This document shows positions 1-5,418 of a DNA stretch of 7,679 bases, piece after piece; within the stretch, counting starts at the first letter, position 1; each line of letters begins with the position of its first letter. The notes below the pieces were generated by a model. The model was not told where the DNA came from. It saw only the letters and a program-made list of their open reading frames with translations, and ran no database searches. The stretch spans positions 1 through 7,679 of the forward strand of contig JBHIDQ010000068.1 of the NCBI GenBank assembly GCA_046760155.1. The letters run 5' to 3'. A program made the translations under genes and the position numbers. This DNA is from JBHIDQ01 sp046760155 (GTDB lineage: Bacteria; Chloroflexota; Dehalococcoidia; Dehalococcoidales; RBG-16-60-22).

Positions 1-843
1 ACAATCGAGGGGAATAGGGTCACCACATGGAACTCAGTGCCGACCATGATTCTTCACATAATTGAATACCCTGACCTTGCCCAATATGATCTCAGCAGCC
101 TGCGCTGGATAGGCTATGGAGCGTCTCCCATGCCTGCCGAAGCATTAAGAAAGGCGCTCCGGCTTATCGGCGATATCTTTGCCCAGGTATATGGCTTAAC
201 CGAAACCTATATCGTGACGCTTCTCCCCAAGGAAGACCATATCCTTGAAGGACCCAAAGATAGAGTGAAGAGGCTTCACTCGTGTAGTAAACCGCTTGCC
301 GGACTTAAAGTACGCGTCGTTAACGAGCAAGGTAAAAATGTAGTGACCGGTGAAGTCGGCGAGATAATAGTTAAGGGGGACAGCGTTACACAAGGCTACT
401 GGAAATTACCTGAGGAAACGGCAAAAACAATAAAAGGAGGCTGGTTATACACCGGCGACTTGGCTACCATTGACAATGAGGGCTACATTTACATAATTGA
501 TAGGAAGAAAGAGCTTATTTTTAGTGGTGGCGAGAACATTTCTCCCCGTGAGGTCGAAGAGGTCATTTACCAGCATCCCTCAGTTTTTGAGGCAGCCGTA
601 ATCGGTGTCCCTGATGAGAACTGGATTGAGGCAGTCAAGGCGGTTGTGGCACTTAAAGAAGGTAGAACGGCTACCGAGGAGGAAATAATCGCCTTCTGCA
701 AGCGGAATCTAGCCCGCTTTAAGGCACCTAAATCCGTGGATTTCGTCGATAGCCTACCTAAAACTGCTAGTGGCAAGATTGCTAGGAAGGAACTTAAGGG
801 CAAATATCGAACTGGCAGCATGGATAGGAGCATCAGACCTTAG
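1..843 (+). CDS. AMP-forming acyl-CoA synthetase/ligase, C-terminal part (5' end outside window)
   Basis: Member of the ANL (acyl-CoA synthetase/NRPS adenylation/luciferase) superfamily, which activates a carboxylic acid with ATP to an acyl-AMP and transfers the acyl group to CoA; normally cytoplasmic. The frame is open from base 1 and the first 12 codons already look like the family (VTTWNSVPTM, the usual 'thr..pvPtm' stretch), so the GTG at 37 is internal and the true start lies upstream; about 280 of the usual 500-560 residues are present. Numbering from base 1, visible motifs are GYGASPMP (about 38-45), YGLTET (64-69, the adenine/acyl pocket motif), GWLYTGDLATID (147-158, Asp for ribose), the hinge DRKKELIFSGGENISP (167-182), and PKTASGKIARKEL near the end with catalytic Lys at 775-777. 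The usual WGE after PDE is WIE here. TAG at 841 is followed directly by TAA. The acid substrate cannot be read from the sequence. The family call is firm. Confidence 0.93.
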   Translation, partial: TIEGNRVTTWNSVPTMILHIIEYPDLAQYDLSSLRWIGYGASPMPAEALRKALRLIGDIFAQVYGLTETYIVTLLPKEDHILEGPKDRVKRLHSCSKPLAGLKVRVVNEQGKNVVTGEVGEIIVKGDSVTQGYWKLPEETAKTIKGGWLYTGDLATIDNEGYIYIIDRKKELIFSGGENISPREVEEVIYQHPSVFEAAVIGVPDENWIEAVKAVVALKEGRTATEEEIIAFCKRNLARFKAPKSVDFVDSLPKTASGKIARKELKGKYRTGSMDRSIRP

Positions 844-981
844 TAAACACCGCAGATAAAATGAGATATACGTTCGCTTCCGCACTTGCATACCGGATTT
901 GTTGATATGGGGAATATACCAGTTGTTTGGCGCCATCAGAAAGGGCTACACATTCTGAGTATTTGTGCAACGGCATATTGA

Positions 982-1245
982 CCTACTGTTTCTGCGTCAT
1001 ATCAGGCTAGCCGGGTGGACCGACAGACTTTATCAGTGGATGCGAAGAGCGCCTTCCTTATCTTGGATGATGCATTTCAGCACTCCGACTGGCCCCGCAG
1101 GTCAAACTTGGTCGACCGTATAGTGTCCATCGCAGGAAGTTGTTGGCAAGTCTTCTATTTCACGATGGACGATCACATTAGAGATCTGTTTCTTGAAGCC
1201 AGAGACAAGCTAGGGGACAGATTCGCAAGTTGTGAGTTAGGTTAG
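982..1245 (+). pseudogene. Remnant of an SMC/Rad50-like AAA ATPase, C-terminal nucleotide-binding end only
   Basis: The frame is open between a TGA at 979-981 and the TAG at 1243-1245, with a possible GTG at 1015. From the GTG, the 76 residues contain a Walker B motif (FLILDD, residues 14-19), a D-loop-like segment (QHSDW, 22-26) and a switch/H-loop segment (YFTMDDH, 48-54, with His54). This is the order and spacing at the C-terminal ATPase lobe of SMC/Rad50/SbcC-like and YhaN-like ATPases, where such sequences end about 20 residues after the switch His, as here. The Walker A, coiled coil and signature motif are absent, and none is recognisable in the three forward frames of the preceding 140 bases. 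No ribosome binding site is visible before the GTG. A fragment with only Walker B could not bind ATP alone, so I read it as the surviving 3' end of a deleted gene. A translated small protein is less likely. Confidence 0.6.
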
Positions 1246-1333
1246 TGCCCAACTGCAGGTGCCTTGGAGATGTTGGCTTGCTGCTAGAGGAATCAAGACA
1301 CCTGCTAAACAAAACGTCAAAAAGTAAAACCAA

Positions 1334-1347
1334 GGAGACCCGTCTCC
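1334..1347 (-). terminator. Possible weak intrinsic terminator for the orphan gene
   Basis: The arms GGAGAC and GTCTCC (1334-1339 and 1342-1347) are perfect complements; in RNA this would form a 5-bp stem with a 4-base loop. Read on the minus strand, which is the direction of the gene ending at 1416, the stem is followed by a T-rich tail (TTGGTTTTACTTTTT). The stem is short and the T run is interrupted, so termination would be inefficient. On the plus strand the palindrome is followed by GCGTTTAAAAAAG and does not look like a terminator. Confidence 0.3.
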
Positions 1348-1415
1348 GCGTTTAAAAAAGCAATATATCCCGATTTTAATTCAGCTAAGTTCAATATTAG
1401 GCGTCTGGTGTTAGA

Positions 1416-1802
1416 TCAGGTGCCGTTTCCTCTCCACTTACTTATCTTGGCCTCGTGTGTTTCCTCTTTTTTCTTCTGGCGATATGGTCTCTGTCGGTCG
1501 TACTCTGATTGATATTTCGACCAATTCAATATGTGGATACCATAACTATCGACTTCAATCTTTCCTGATTGTTCACACTTTCGCAGAGTTCTTTCGAGTA
1601 GCTCCAGTGAAATATTAAGCGTCCCGGCTAGCCAGTTGGGAGGGTAGGGCCGGCCTAGACCAGCCGCAATAATGCCGTCGAGTTGACATTGTCCCGCCAA
1701 CACCAGCAAGTCGTACCATACCCCACGCTCATCTGGTTCAAGGTCAAAACGTATCGTGCCTTGAAGTGACTCATTAACCCACAGTTTAACCCATCGCCCC
1801 AT
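1416..1802 (-). CDS. Orphan small protein resembling the N-terminal domain of phage replisome organisers
   Basis: A 128-residue soluble protein. It opens with KLWVNESLQGTIRFDLEPDE followed by RGVWYDLLVLAG and then a predicted helix-turn-helix-like stretch around ISLELLERTLRKCEQSGKI (about 64-82). It continues with a short beta/anchor segment IHILNWSKYQSEYDRQRPYR and a very basic end (RQKKKEETHEAKISKWR). This pattern recalls the phage replisome organiser N-terminal/DnaD-like winged-helix family, seen by me as motif resemblance rather than a search result. Such proteins bind origin DNA in phage and plasmid replication. Here the catalytic or helicase-loading C-terminal domain is absent and no phage gene lies nearby, so it may be a domestic DNA-binding protein or a leftover from an integrated element. 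ATG at 1800-1802 is well supported by AGGAGG seven bases upstream. The gene appears intact. Family assignment is moderate and function unknown. Confidence 0.75.
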   Translation of the reverse strand: MGRWVKLWVNESLQGTIRFDLEPDERGVWYDLLVLAGQCQLDGIIAAGLGRPYPPNWLAGTLNISLELLERTLRKCEQSGKIEVDSYGIHILNWSKYQSEYDRQRPYRQKKKEETHEAKISKWRGNGT

Positions 1803-1809
1803 TAGTTAA

Positions 1810-1815
1810 CCTCCT
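1810..1815 (-). promoter_or_regulatory. Ribosome binding site fixing the start of the orphan gene
   Basis: On the minus strand this reads AGGAGG, seven bases before the ATG. It is among the strongest sites in the window and argues that the small gene is really translated. Confidence 0.75.
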
Positions 1816-2036
1816 ATCGCAGATAGACAAGTCCCCATAAAAATTAAGACGAAAACACATCAGCATTAGACTGATAGCGTTCTCGCCTCTGCTTTCTCTT
1901 TTCCTCCGCGAGCCCGCCGCCATAGACCTATTTTTAAGTAATTATTTCACACCGCTTATGAAATTTCAAGTCTTGGACTAGATATTGATTTTGCTTTCAA
2001 GCCTTTACTTCTCGGTAATGCCTTTGTTTTTTTGTT
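1816..2036. other. Spacer between dctM and the orphan gene
   Basis: No gene was found. The plus-strand T-run just left of the dctM stop is an A-run in the direction of TRAP transcription, and no stem precedes it, so no intrinsic terminator for the TRAP operon is visible. Readthrough into the orphan gene is possible, since both lie on the minus strand. A 5-bp inverted repeat (ATCAG, 7 bases, CTGAT) lies at 1859-1875, too weak to name. Confidence 0.4.
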
Positions 2037-3386
2037 TTATCCTCCCAGCCCGGCCATAACCTTGGGCAGTATTAACCGAGGCAGAAATAATGATAGGTCA
2101 GGCCAGTAAGTAGTGATTAGCACCACCGGCAGGGCGCCAAAAACCATGAAAACCAGTGCCGGCTTTATCATCTTATCAACACTAACATTGCCGATGCGTG
2201 CCGCTAGGTAAAGGATAGGGGCGGTGGGTGGGGTGACATTGCCCAATCCGAGGTTAGTGCCCAGGATAGCCGCAAAGTGAACCGGATGAACGCCGATATG
2301 GGTCATCAGTGGAAACAAAAGAGGTGCCGCCAGCAGGGTGCCGGTGAAATCGTCCACAATCATGCCGAGAAGAATGAGGAAAACATTTACCAGCAGCAGC
2401 GTTAGGTAGTAGTTCTCGGTAACCCCACTTATCATGGCGATTAAGCTCTGCGGAATCTGCTGCATGGTCATGACCCGGCTCAAAATGATGACAAAGACAA
2501 TCATCAGAATGACCACTCCGGTGGTAACGCACTGTGAGACAAAGGTTCGGCCGATGATCCTGAGAGTAAGGTAACGATAGACAAACAGCCCAATGATTAT
2601 GGCATAGACCAGAGCGACCACGGCGGCTTCGGTGGTGGTGAAGATACCACCGTAGATACCCCCCAGGAGGATAATGGGCATTAACAGAGTAAAAAATCCT
2701 TTGTAAACAGCCAATCCCACCTGCTTGGTCTGTGCCCGAATGCCGATAGGCGGTAATACCCTTATTCTGGTATCATTCCGTACCATGAAGTAATTGACAA
2801 TGCAGTAAATGACAACGGTGAGGATGCCGGGCCCAACCCCAGCTAGAAAACAGGCGGTGACTGGCACCCAGGTAACAAAGCCATAGAGTATCATCGGTAC
2901 GCTGGGGGGAATTAACTGCCCCAGCACCGACGCGACCGCCAGCATCCCGGTGGCATAGCCTCTGGAATAGCCCTGTTTTTCCATTTCTGGAACTACTAGT
3001 GGACCTAACGATGCCACCGCCGCCGAGCAGGTGCCGGCGATAGCACCAACCATGGCGCAGGCTACAATGGCAACCATCCCCAGCCCCCCCTTAATCCGGC
3101 CCACCAGGGCATCGGCCAGAGCGACTAGCTTGTCGGCCATACCTCCCAAACTCATGAACCCGCCCAACATAATAAAGAAGGGAACGGAAAGGAGGGTAAA
3201 TGCTTTCAGCTTATAAAAAGCCATGGGCAGTTGTGCCTGGGGCTCAAACCCATAGACATAAACCAGAAATACCAGCGCCGCCATGAAGGCAAAGGGGGCG
3301 GGCACACCCAGCAGGAGCAGACCAATCAGGATAGCCAGGTCAACAAATATCCCCAGGTTTGGTATACCAAATAAGGCAGTCTCCAA
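2037..3386 (-). CDS. dctM: TRAP transporter large permease subunit (DctM-type)
   Basis: The large integral-membrane subunit of a TRAP transporter. It forms the ion-coupled translocation path and receives substrate from the DctP-type binding protein. At 449 residues it is a normal length for DctM, with many hydrophobic helices across the whole chain. Family landmarks are LLLGVPAPFAFMAAL (24-38), SVPFFIMLGGFMSLGGMAD (67-85), the first scissor-loop region AIAGTCSAAVASLG (115-128), LGQLIPPSVPMILYG (155-169), the mid-protein GGIFTTTEAAVVALVYA (246-262), and the second pseudo-symmetric half GMIVDDFTGTLLAAPLLFPL (341-360) with GNVTPPTAPILYLAA (382-396). The start is TTG at 3384-3386, two bases after the dctQ stop, with AGGTGG seven bases upstream inside the dctQ end. 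No better in-frame start precedes it. The tight spacing implies coupled translation with dctQ. Ends in TAA. Family call is firm; the transported solute is unknown. Confidence 0.96.
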   Translation of the reverse strand: METALFGIPNLGIFVDLAILIGLLLLGVPAPFAFMAALVFLVYVYGFEPQAQLPMAFYKLKAFTLLSVPFFIMLGGFMSLGGMADKLVALADALVGRIKGGLGMVAIVACAMVGAIAGTCSAAVASLGPLVVPEMEKQGYSRGYATGMLAVASVLGQLIPPSVPMILYGFVTWVPVTACFLAGVGPGILTVVIYCIVNYFMVRNDTRIRVLPPIGIRAQTKQVGLAVYKGFFTLLMPIILLGGIYGGIFTTTEAAVVALVYAIIIGLFVYRYLTLRIIGRTFVSQCVTTGVVILMIVFVIILSRVMTMQQIPQSLIAMISGVTENYYLTLLLVNVFLILLGMIVDDFTGTLLAAPLLFPLMTHIGVHPVHFAAILGTNLGLGNVTPPTAPILYLAARIGNVSVDKMIKPALVFMVFGALPVVLITTYWPDLSLFLPRLILPKVMAGLGG

Positions 3387-3388
3387 TT

Positions 3389-3931
3389 CTATTCCACCTT
3401 CCTCTCAAATAGCGGAGCCTTACCCCAGAATAGCTGGCGCGCCAGGTCTATGGTTTCTACCCAGAAGTAAAAGCCCCCCAGTATGCCAGCCGCGAAGAAG
3501 ATAGAACAGCGTCCATAGATCATGGGGTATCTTAAGGTCGCCGTCTCCATATTCATTTGCAGGTCCCAAACAAAGAAGTAATAGCCCCAGTAGACAAAAA
3601 GCATGGCTAATCCAAGCGTAATCAGCGCCGAGATAAATCTAATTGTCAGCCGCCTCTTCGGGCGACGAACCATAACCGCTACTATATCCACTGTAATGTG
3701 AGACCGCTCGTAAACAGCGTAAGCCGCCCCCATCATATAGAACCAGAAGGCGGGGGTAACGGCGATTTCTTCCACCCAGAGCATGGGAACATGGAAGACG
3801 TAACGCAGCCACACCTGAATAAAAACCAGCACCACCAGAGGGATGCAGGATACCAGTATCACCCACCACATGAGCGATGGTATCCAGCGGAAAGCTAGCT
3901 TATTGGCTAAAGAGCTTATCACCGTCGCCAT
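3389..3931 (-). CDS. dctQ: TRAP transporter small permease subunit (DctQ-type)
   Basis: The small membrane subunit, which associates with DctM and is needed for transport. It has 180 residues and four predicted membrane helices (about 21-42, 58-76, 97-120, 140-160), as usual for DctQ. Family features are the R-Y-V-F segment after helix 1 with P49 and the acidic pair E54-E55 (RYVFHVPMLWVEEIA), then AYAVYERSHITVDIV (70-84) with the conserved His78 and Asp82 before helix 3. The ATG at 3929-3931 has only a weak purine-rich site (GAAG/GAAA) upstream, in contrast with the strong sites of dctP and dctM. It lies 15 bases beyond the end of a large hairpin, so its translation may be lower than that of dctP. 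The gene is followed after two bases by dctM. The reading is firm; the exact start is slightly uncertain. Confidence 0.93.
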   Translation of the reverse strand: MATVISSLANKLAFRWIPSLMWWVILVSCIPLVVLVFIQVWLRYVFHVPMLWVEEIAVTPAFWFYMMGAAYAVYERSHITVDIVAVMVRRPKRRLTIRFISALITLGLAMLFVYWGYYFFVWDLQMNMETATLRYPMIYGRCSIFFAAGILGGFYFWVETIDLARQLFWGKAPLFERKVE

Positions 3932-3946
3932 ATTTCTTCACATTCT

Positions 3947-3983
3947 TCCCGTGAGGGAGCCAGCTTTAAGCTCCCTCACGGGA
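3947..3983 (-). promoter_or_regulatory. Strong intercistronic hairpin between dctP and dctQ
   Basis: The arms CCCGTGAGGGAGC (3948-3960) and GCTCCCTCACGGG (3970-3982) are perfect 13-base complements, extended to 14 by the T-A pair 3947/3983, around a 9-base loop. It occupies most of the 88-base gap between the dctP stop and the dctQ start. In the direction of transcription no T-run follows (the next bases are AGAATGTGAAG), so it is not a standard intrinsic terminator. Its place just after the binding-protein gene fits a 3' mRNA-stabilising or processing element that lets the binding protein be made in excess over the membrane subunits. That role is inferred from other binding-protein operons. 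Confidence 0.85.
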
Positions 3984-4019
3984 TCTAGACTTGCAAATAT
4001 CACAGCGATTATTCAGCGA

Positions 4020-5090
4020 TTATCCGGGACGCGGCATTCCCAGCGCGTCGTATAAGCCGTTGATGAGGTCACTGCCGATGACGGGCGTCAGCTCTGGCCA
4101 GACATCCTCGAACATGACTTTTTGGATGTACTTCCACTCTTCATCGGTGGGTACCAGTACCGTCCAGCCGTAGTCTCGTAGCATTTGCATGTACTTCTCG
4201 TCCATCTGTTTGGCATATGCCGCCTGCTCATTCTGTATTTCCTGGGCAGTTTCGGTGAGAATCTGCTGGTCCTCCTCGGTTAGCGAGGCCCAGGCATCAT
4301 TGTTGACGACGAACCAGATGGGCTCGATGTAGTCCTTGGTGTGCATGTAGGTGTTCTGAATATCCTTGAAGATCCAGGCCTGCATGGCGCCGCCGCCCTG
4401 CTGCCCATCAACGATTCCGGTCTGGATGGAGGTATAGACATCAGCAAAGGGCATACCCACCACCATGTAGCCCAGGCGCTCAGCCATGAGCTGGCAGGCG
4501 GTCAGTGCCATGACCCTGATTTTCATGTTCTTGGGTACATCAGGGTTAAAGGGTTCGGGGGGAACTTCGTCGGTGGTTATCCCGCTGATGCCGGCACACC
4601 ACGCGCCGAGAGCCCGGTAGCCCAGGGGGATCATGATTCTGTTGTTCAGAACCTCATAGACGTAGCCACCCGGCGCCCACAGACGCTGGGCTGCATCGTA
4701 GTCAATGAAGACGTACGGGATATAATAGCCGATGGCAATTCTGGGGTCAAAGGCGTCATCCAGGGCCTCAAACATCATCTCAACGTCACCGCGGATGACC
4801 ATCTCCTGGATGGCGTCCCAGCCTCCCAGTGCCCCATCGGCATAGCCGGTAATGTCAACACGGCCCTTGGTCCTCTCCCTTACCAGATCGCCGAAACGAA
4901 ACATAGCTTGAGCACCTTCAGAGTCGCTCGGGTAGTTGGTGCTGTTTCGCCATTTGTACTGGTACTCAGTTCCTGGCGGAGCGGCGGTTGGTGCTACGCC
5001 TGGAGCCGGGGCAGGCTTGGCACAGCTGGGAACAATCAAGCCTATGGCTAACACCAGTGCCAGTGAGACTAGCATTATTTTCTTGTTCAC
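4020..5090 (-). CDS. dctP: TRAP transporter substrate-binding lipoprotein (DctP-type)
   Basis: The extracytoplasmic binding protein that captures the solute for DctQM. It has 356 residues. The N-terminus is a lipoprotein signal: positively charged MNKK, a hydrophobic core, then IVPSC with the lipidated Cys at 23. A Pro/Ala-rich linker (about 25-39) follows, so the protein should be tethered to the outer face of the membrane. The mature part is a DctP fold: FGDLVRERTKGRVDI (66-80), GDVEMMFEA (101-109), and the signature region KNMKIRVMAL (187-196), in which Arg192 matches the conserved Arg that salt-bridges the substrate carboxylate in most family members. This continues into MPFADVYTSIQTGIVDGQ (213-230). 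The pocket area is rich in aromatics (Trp164, Tyr219, Trp239, Trp259). The start is GTG at 5088-5090, with GGAGG seven bases upstream and no better upstream start. It is the first gene of the dctPQM operon. Family firm; ligand probably an organic acid, identity unknown. Confidence 0.95.
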   Translation of the reverse strand: MNKKIMLVSLALVLAIGLIVPSCAKPAPAPGVAPTAAPPGTEYQYKWRNSTNYPSDSEGAQAMFRFGDLVRERTKGRVDITGYADGALGGWDAIQEMVIRGDVEMMFEALDDAFDPRIAIGYYIPYVFIDYDAAQRLWAPGGYVYEVLNNRIMIPLGYRALGAWCAGISGITTDEVPPEPFNPDVPKNMKIRVMALTACQLMAERLGYMVVGMPFADVYTSIQTGIVDGQQGGGAMQAWIFKDIQNTYMHTKDYIEPIWFVVNNDAWASLTEEDQQILTETAQEIQNEQAAYAKQMDEKYMQMLRDYGWTVLVPTDEEWKYIQKVMFEDVWPELTPVIGSDLINGLYDALGMPRPG

Positions 5091-5095
5091 TTATT

Positions 5096-5103
5096 CACCT
5101 CCC
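5096..5103 (-). promoter_or_regulatory. Ribosome binding site supporting the GTG start of dctP
   Basis: On the minus strand this reads GGGAGGTG, with its GGAGG core seven bases before GTG. It settles the non-ATG start and predicts strong translation of the binding protein. Confidence 0.75.
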
Positions 5104-5220
5104 TTAATAATATCAGAAGCAAACTGTAGTTGAGCCTATTTCTTGAAAGCTATCACCCCCTTTTTATGAGTTTAGATATTAGCAGAATTTTAATTCGATT
5201 GTCAGAAATGGGAGGTTCCT

Positions 5221-5239
5221 TTTGCCTAATTTGGCTAAT
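5221..5239. repeat. Tandem 9-bp repeat that also forms an imperfect dyad; operator candidate
   Basis: TTGCCTAAT (5222-5230) is followed directly by TTGGCTAAT (5231-5239), differing at one base. The same bases form a dyad, TTTGCC - 6 bases - GGCTAA (5221-5238), matching at five of six arm positions. It lies just downstream of, or on, the predicted dctP start sites, where a repressor would act. No regulator gene is in the window, and the site is a proposal from pattern alone. Confidence 0.4.
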
Positions 5240-5241
5240 TA

Positions 5242-5269
5242 TTTATAATAGCTGTACAAAGTGATACAA
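5242..5269 (-). promoter_or_regulatory. Alternative promoter for dctPQM (downstream copy)
   Basis: On the minus strand TTGTAT (5264-5269) is followed after 16 bases by TATAAA (5242-5247). Its start site would fall near 5236, on top of the repeat/dyad box. It is weaker than the upstream candidate and overlaps its -10 box by one base, so the two may compete. Confidence 0.35.
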
Positions 5270-5297
5270 TTATTGAACATAATATAAACAATGTCAA
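5269..5297 (-). promoter_or_regulatory. Candidate sigma-70-type promoter for dctPQM (upstream copy)
   Basis: On the minus strand a perfect -35 TTGACA (5292-5297) is followed after 17 bases by AATAAT (5269-5274), one base from TATAAT. Transcription would begin near 5262, giving a leader of about 170 bases before the GTG. Both hexamers and the spacing match the consensus well. Confidence 0.6.
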
Positions 5298-5322
5298 GAC
5301 TTTTTACCTGGAATTTTTAGGG

Positions 5323-5328
5323 TATAAT
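5323..5328 (+). promoter_or_regulatory. Candidate -10 box for the molybdoenzyme transcript
   Basis: A perfect TATAAT. No good -35 hexamer is found 16-18 bases upstream (the region is CTTTTTA), so the promoter might need an activator. Transcription would begin near 5335, about 80 bases before the ATG at 5415 and shortly before the 21-codon leader ORF. Confidence 0.5.
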
Positions 5329-5352
5329 GCTTACAAAGGGGCGGCAGGGAAT

Positions 5353-5418
5353 ATGACGACGAATGTTTCTTATGTAGTGAGGCTAGTCTACTCCAGACTA
5401 GAATCGGGTGCGCCATGA
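5353..5418 (+). CDS. Possible 21-codon leader peptide overlapping the molybdoenzyme start
   Basis: An ATG at 5353 opens a frame encoding MTTNVSYVVR, LVYSRLESGA and a final P, ending with TGA at 5416-5418. The stop shares the bases ATGA with the start of the following gene at 5415, the classic layout for coupled translation. Weak purine-rich sites precede it (AAAGGGG at 5335-5341, 11 bases away, and AGGGA very close). The peptide has no recognisable domain, no signal and no run of one amino acid that would suggest attenuation. It encloses the 5383-5401 hairpin, so ribosomes on it would open that structure. An ORF this short can arise by chance, and the overlap with ATGA is the main support. 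Confidence 0.35.
   Translation: MTTNVSYVVRLVYSRLESGAP
5383..5401 (+). promoter_or_regulatory. Hairpin directly before the molybdoenzyme start
   Basis: CTAGTCT (5383-5389) and AGACTAG (5395-5401) are perfect 7-base complements around a 5-base loop, ending 13 bases before the ATG at 5415. No strong Shine-Dalgarno sequence lies between the hairpin and the ATG (GGGTG only), so translation may depend on coupling to the leader ORF or on opening this structure. The role is inferred; the pairing is visible. Confidence 0.6.

Larger units (their letters stand above)
844..1415. other. Gene-poor stretch with gene debris
   Basis: These 572 bases carry no intact gene. Positions 844-981 are in-frame noise after the tandem stops of the ligase: no ribosome binding site, tRNA-like fold or recognisable protein piece was found in the three forward frames. 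Positions 982-1245 hold the ATPase remnant. Positions 1246-1415 are non-coding and hold one short perfect palindrome at 1334-1347. The stretch looks like a site of past insertion or deletion, which is inferred from the 5'-truncated gene inside it. Confidence 0.6.
5104..5414. other. Divergent control region between dctP and the molybdoenzyme gene
   Basis: These bases separate the divergent dctP (-) and dmsA-like (+) genes. The middle is clearly AT-rich compared with the flanking genes. It holds two minus-strand promoter candidates, one plus-strand -10 box, a direct-repeat/dyad box at 5221-5239, an AT-rich palindrome (GAATT, 2 bases, AATTC) at 5185-5196, a 21-codon leader ORF and a hairpin just before the molybdoenzyme start. 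Each is listed separately. No larger gene fits here. Confidence 0.7.

Noticed and set aside
37..39. GTG as start of the ligase gene
   Set aside because: The frame is open to base 1 and the upstream codons match the family, so the gene is cut by the window edge and does not begin here.
1859..1875. Inverted repeat ATCAG-N7-CTGAT
   Set aside because: Arms of only five bases are expected by chance, and no promoter element is clearly linked to it.
1882..1912. CTCGC/GCGAG pairing as a terminator for the TRAP operon
   Set aside because: Five-base stem with a 21-base loop and no T-run in the direction of transcription.
2254..2532. 92-residue frame overlapping dctM
   Set aside because: Shadow frame of dctM, rich in His/Arg/Ser as expected from out-of-frame reading of a membrane-protein gene.
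3947..3983. The intercistronic hairpin as an intrinsic terminator
   Set aside because: No T-run follows on either strand, and the downstream dctQ and dctM need the same transcript because no other promoter is visible.
4341..5051. 236-residue open frame on the plus strand
   Set aside because: It lies wholly antisense to dctP, which has a clear family match, signal peptide and ribosome binding site; the frame has no recognisable motif.
5091..5262. The long dctP leader as a riboswitch
   Set aside because: I could not build a known riboswitch core from it; the visible pairings are short and AT-rich.
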